From positions 1-64,000 of the forward strand of contig MU277689.1 in assembly GCA_022385805.1 (NCBI GenBank): a stretch of DNA of 64,000 nucleotides, read 5' to 3'. This DNA comes from Pilatotrama ljubarskyi (taxonomy: Eukaryota; Basidiomycota; Agaricomycetes; Polyporales; Polyporaceae). Positions within the stretch are counted from its first letter, which is position 1. Each line of letters begins with the position of its first letter. Below the pieces are notes generated by a model. That model searched no databases, was not told the DNA's origin, and was given only the letters and a program-made list of their open reading frames with translations. Positions 58,490 to 64,000 of the stretch are shown here, one piece after another. Position numbers and translations under genes: made by a program.

Positions 58490-60793
58490 GAGCTGTCACC
58501 CGTATGTTCGTACACAGGAGTCAGGATGCTAGGCCGAAAATGGCGGGAGATTCTTGATGTGAACAAAGAAGACCGATGGTGCCAACGCTACCAAAGCGCA
58601 GCGCTGTGCGTCGTAGCCAGTTCTGAGTCTCTAGCGGAGTGGTAACTTCAGCTGATGCGAGTGCAAGGTATCGTACAAGCACAACAGAAGAGCAGTACTT
58701 AAGGTATGCGAGGACGGACGAGGAGTGACGTGAAGTGCATAGGCGCTCAAAGACGTCGGCGTCAAAGCCTTTGGACAACAAAGCCAAATAAAGCATCTGG
58801 ATCTGGACTCACGGTGACTCGCACTATGTAATATGTTGCCACGCTCCGTGTTGTACTGTACTCGCAATAAGGCAGCACAATAGTGCGGTAGAGAAGCGTG
58901 CATGGAGGCGTCGTGATCTACGGACTGACAGATGGACGGTCATACCAGCCGGAGTTGTGGTGGGAACTTGATGAGCGACTTCAAATTGTATGTCGTGAGC
59001 CTGGGTACTTACAGTACTTACATGCGATATCACACTGCCTCAGTATGCGCGTGTAGGTATGAGGCGGCTGTCGTGGATGTGTACAGGTATGTTCTGTCAA
59101 CCATTCCCATTCTGTACTACAATCCGGTGTATCGTACAGCCCCTTTGGGAGTGGTACGCCGCGCACACACAAACAAAATCGCATTCCGATGCACTCGGAG
59201 AGCGAACGCCCTCGCCCAAGAGACAGTGTCTGGTCCAAGTGAACACGAGCTCCGGCAGATCAAGGGTGTGCTCGTGTACAGATGCGCTTGTGCCTGAGTG
59301 ATCTACTAGAAACGCGTTCTCGACGTAGAGCAACACAAGCGATTGGTGAAGTTTTGAGAAGACACGTACGAATGTACCACGCCGCTGCTGCGAGGTTCGG
59401 CGAGGCAGTCAACTGACACTGCTGGCGGCGACACTGTCGAATCCGCTTTCGGTGGCGGGTGTACCTGCCGTCCGGATGATTTACGGGGGGTCCTATAAGG
59501 AGCCGGGTTTGTGAGGGACCGAGAATGTTGTCGAGCAGTGCAGAGGGATAGAAACCCAAAGCATCCTGTTAATGATTGACGAGGGCTGGATATGATCCTC
59601 GCAGGCCTGCCCAACGTGTCATTCTGAAAGAGATCGTCAACACGTGTGCCCACTCGCGGATAATATGACTTGTGCGCAAGACAGAACGTTCGCGATCCGT
59701 CGCTAGTTACCGGCAGCAAGGCGGAGGTAAGGCCAGGATGAGGTCCCTCCGTTCGTAAAGCGATGCTGAGAGAAGGTCGACGAGCCTAGAAGACTTTGGA
59801 AGACTTAGTGAGCCTCATCGGGTGCGCAGGTCGGGAAAAGCAGTCGAGCATGGTTCTTGCAACGTTCCAGTATGGACAAGGCTGACGGTGGCTAAGCGGC
59901 TCAAGCATAGACACAAGACCGGAATGCCACTTGAGAAAGCGACGAGCACCAGACTTCTAGGGTGGGCGCTTGTGTGGACGGAAGTGAAGATACCCAGTTG
60001 CGGTGGGATATGCATTGTTCGCGTGTCTGAAGTCGAAGACATTCGAAAACGGAGAACCGAGTCCGTCGACATGCAGAAGGAATGATCAGTGGCGATATAT
60101 CCCCGTGTGGGACAAGGCGAGCGAAGCGACTGCTGTCCAGTATCCGGAGTCAAGAGTGGAGAAAATGGCCGGAGAGTTGGATCAAAGGAAGCCAGGTTAT
60201 CGTCTTGCGCGTTGGCGTCAGGAATTTCTTTCGAACGCACCAGCTCTGCCTTATTGATGCGCCCGGGGGTACATAACCAAATCTGCGCACGTTTGGGGGT
60301 GGGGGTGTGTTCGGGAAACCCCATGGGCATATTCTAGTCGCCAGAGGACCCTTCAGATGTCCACCATCGAGCTAGCTGTTCATTGGACGACAACGTCGGA
60401 CAGCCGTCCCCTCCGTCGTCTGTGACGGTGAGCTGTGCATGACTAGCGGCGTCGGGGAGGCGGTGCCGCGAGAATGTTGAGGGGCGCAACTTGGCAAGGG
60501 TCGAGGGGAAAGTGGCGGAAGCTGCTCTTGCTGAGTTTGGCGCACAGCATTTGGCGGGCGTTTGCTGACGTAAGTTTCCATGTTTGGTCTCAGTTGCGAC
60601 GCGTCCGAGAGCGAATATAAACTCGTCCGCCTTGTTATCGTTCAGACACATCCGCCGCCCTCCTCCTCTCCTCTGTCCCCCTCCTCTGCGCGTTCTCGAC
60701 AACACCTACCCATCTGCCACCTCTCTACGTCCTCGTACACGCACCGCAACGTCCCGCAACGCCCGCCTCACGCCCCAGACACCGTAGTTAATC
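58490..60793. promoter_or_regulatory. Long divergent intergenic region SEC2 / GFA1
   Basis: 2.3 kb without a supportable exon. Near GFA1 there is a TGACGTAA bZIP-type site at 60566-60573, a TATAAA box at 60616-60621 and a CT-rich leader up to ATG 60794. Nothing recognised between 58600 and 60300. Confidence 0.5.
60616..60621 (+). promoter_or_regulatory. TATA box of GFA1
   Basis: TATAAA about 173 bp before the ATG, followed within 35-50 bp by a pyrimidine-rich stretch suited to transcription start. Confidence 0.6.
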
Positions 60794-63561
<2,768 letters not shown>

Positions 63562-64000
63562 GCGCTCTCGCTGCAGTCGAACGTGCGTCGACGGACGTGC
63601 GCGTGCCTCCATGCGACGCAGGGCGACGATGTATGATGATGGGGTGGGTGATGGTCGATGGTGGCTCGGTGGTGGAGGCTTCGAGTTGTACGAGAGGGAC
63701 AGAAGAAACAAACGCAAACACACGGACCATCGCAGCAAAATGGACTCTTACTACGCGCGCCCCGGTCGTGTGCGGGCGCGGCGCATTACGGACAAGTAAC
63801 TCTCCTTTAGACGTCGTATATTACCTTTTCGCTAGCTCGCCGAGGGACGGGATGGCGGTGTATCCGGATCTCGTTCCAGATATCGGACTCACCGTTCACT
63901 CCTTGTTAGTTACTCTTCCTTGCTCAGTAGGTCCCAGGTTTGTGTTCTGTAGGTCATAACGTGTCAAGAATCCTCTCATGACCTTATTGTGTCCCATTGT
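63562..64000. other. 3' flank of GFA1
   Basis: No gene or RNA supported in the last 439 bp. Confidence 0.5.

Overview
The window is nuclear DNA from a filamentous basidiomycete fungus, most likely a mushroom-forming Agaricomycete of the Polyporales type. The evidence is dense genes broken by many 48-75 nt GT..AG introns with CTNAC-like branch sites, high GC content, split fungal housekeeping genes (PWP2, ATG11, STN1, SPP2, SEC2, GFA1), intron-containing and initiator nuclear tRNAs, and a basidiomycete-type sesquiterpene synthase. Placement below class is inference. Exon models were built by hand, joining exons so that frame and family motifs are preserved.

Layout. 0.7-5.6 kb: an APH-fold kinase-like gene and two C2H2 zinc-finger genes, all on the minus strand. 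6.4-11.4 kb: a GH51 alpha-L-arabinofuranosidase (minus) and an MFS sugar transporter (plus) that diverge from one 753 bp intergenic region, a likely pentose-sugar release and uptake pair. 12.1-15.0 kb: PWP2, an SSU processome WD40 protein. 15.9-17.5 kb: a disrupted DUF4419 gene. 18.0-20.3 kb: two tandem small single-pass membrane proteins of an unrecognised family. 21.0-21.4 kb: initiator tRNA-Met and an intron-bearing tRNA-Gln. 22.3-23.6 kb: a sesquiterpene synthase. 23.6-27.1 kb: a gene-poor stretch.

27.1-30.7 kb: a 16-exon MFS transporter with a very large central loop. 31.2-34.1 kb: a large single-finger C2H2 protein. 34.6-35.2 kb: a third member of the small membrane family, preceded by a second, identical initiator tRNA. 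37.7-39.7 kb: a second MFS sugar transporter. 41.5-46.6 kb: ATG11 (selective autophagy scaffold), divergent from STN1 (telomere capping, 47.1-49.5 kb). 50.3-51.2 kb: a coiled-coil protein with an expanded heptad repeat. 53.6-55.1 kb: SPP2 (spliceosome G-patch protein). 55.5-58.5 kb: a SEC2-type Rab GEF. 60.8-63.6 kb: GFA1, the first enzyme of the chitin-precursor pathway.

Most genes are unrelated housekeeping genes placed side by side. The functional groupings I can support are the GH51/transporter pair and the small membrane-protein family, whose three members share exon phases. No CRISPR, complete transposon, rRNA gene or replication origin was recognised.
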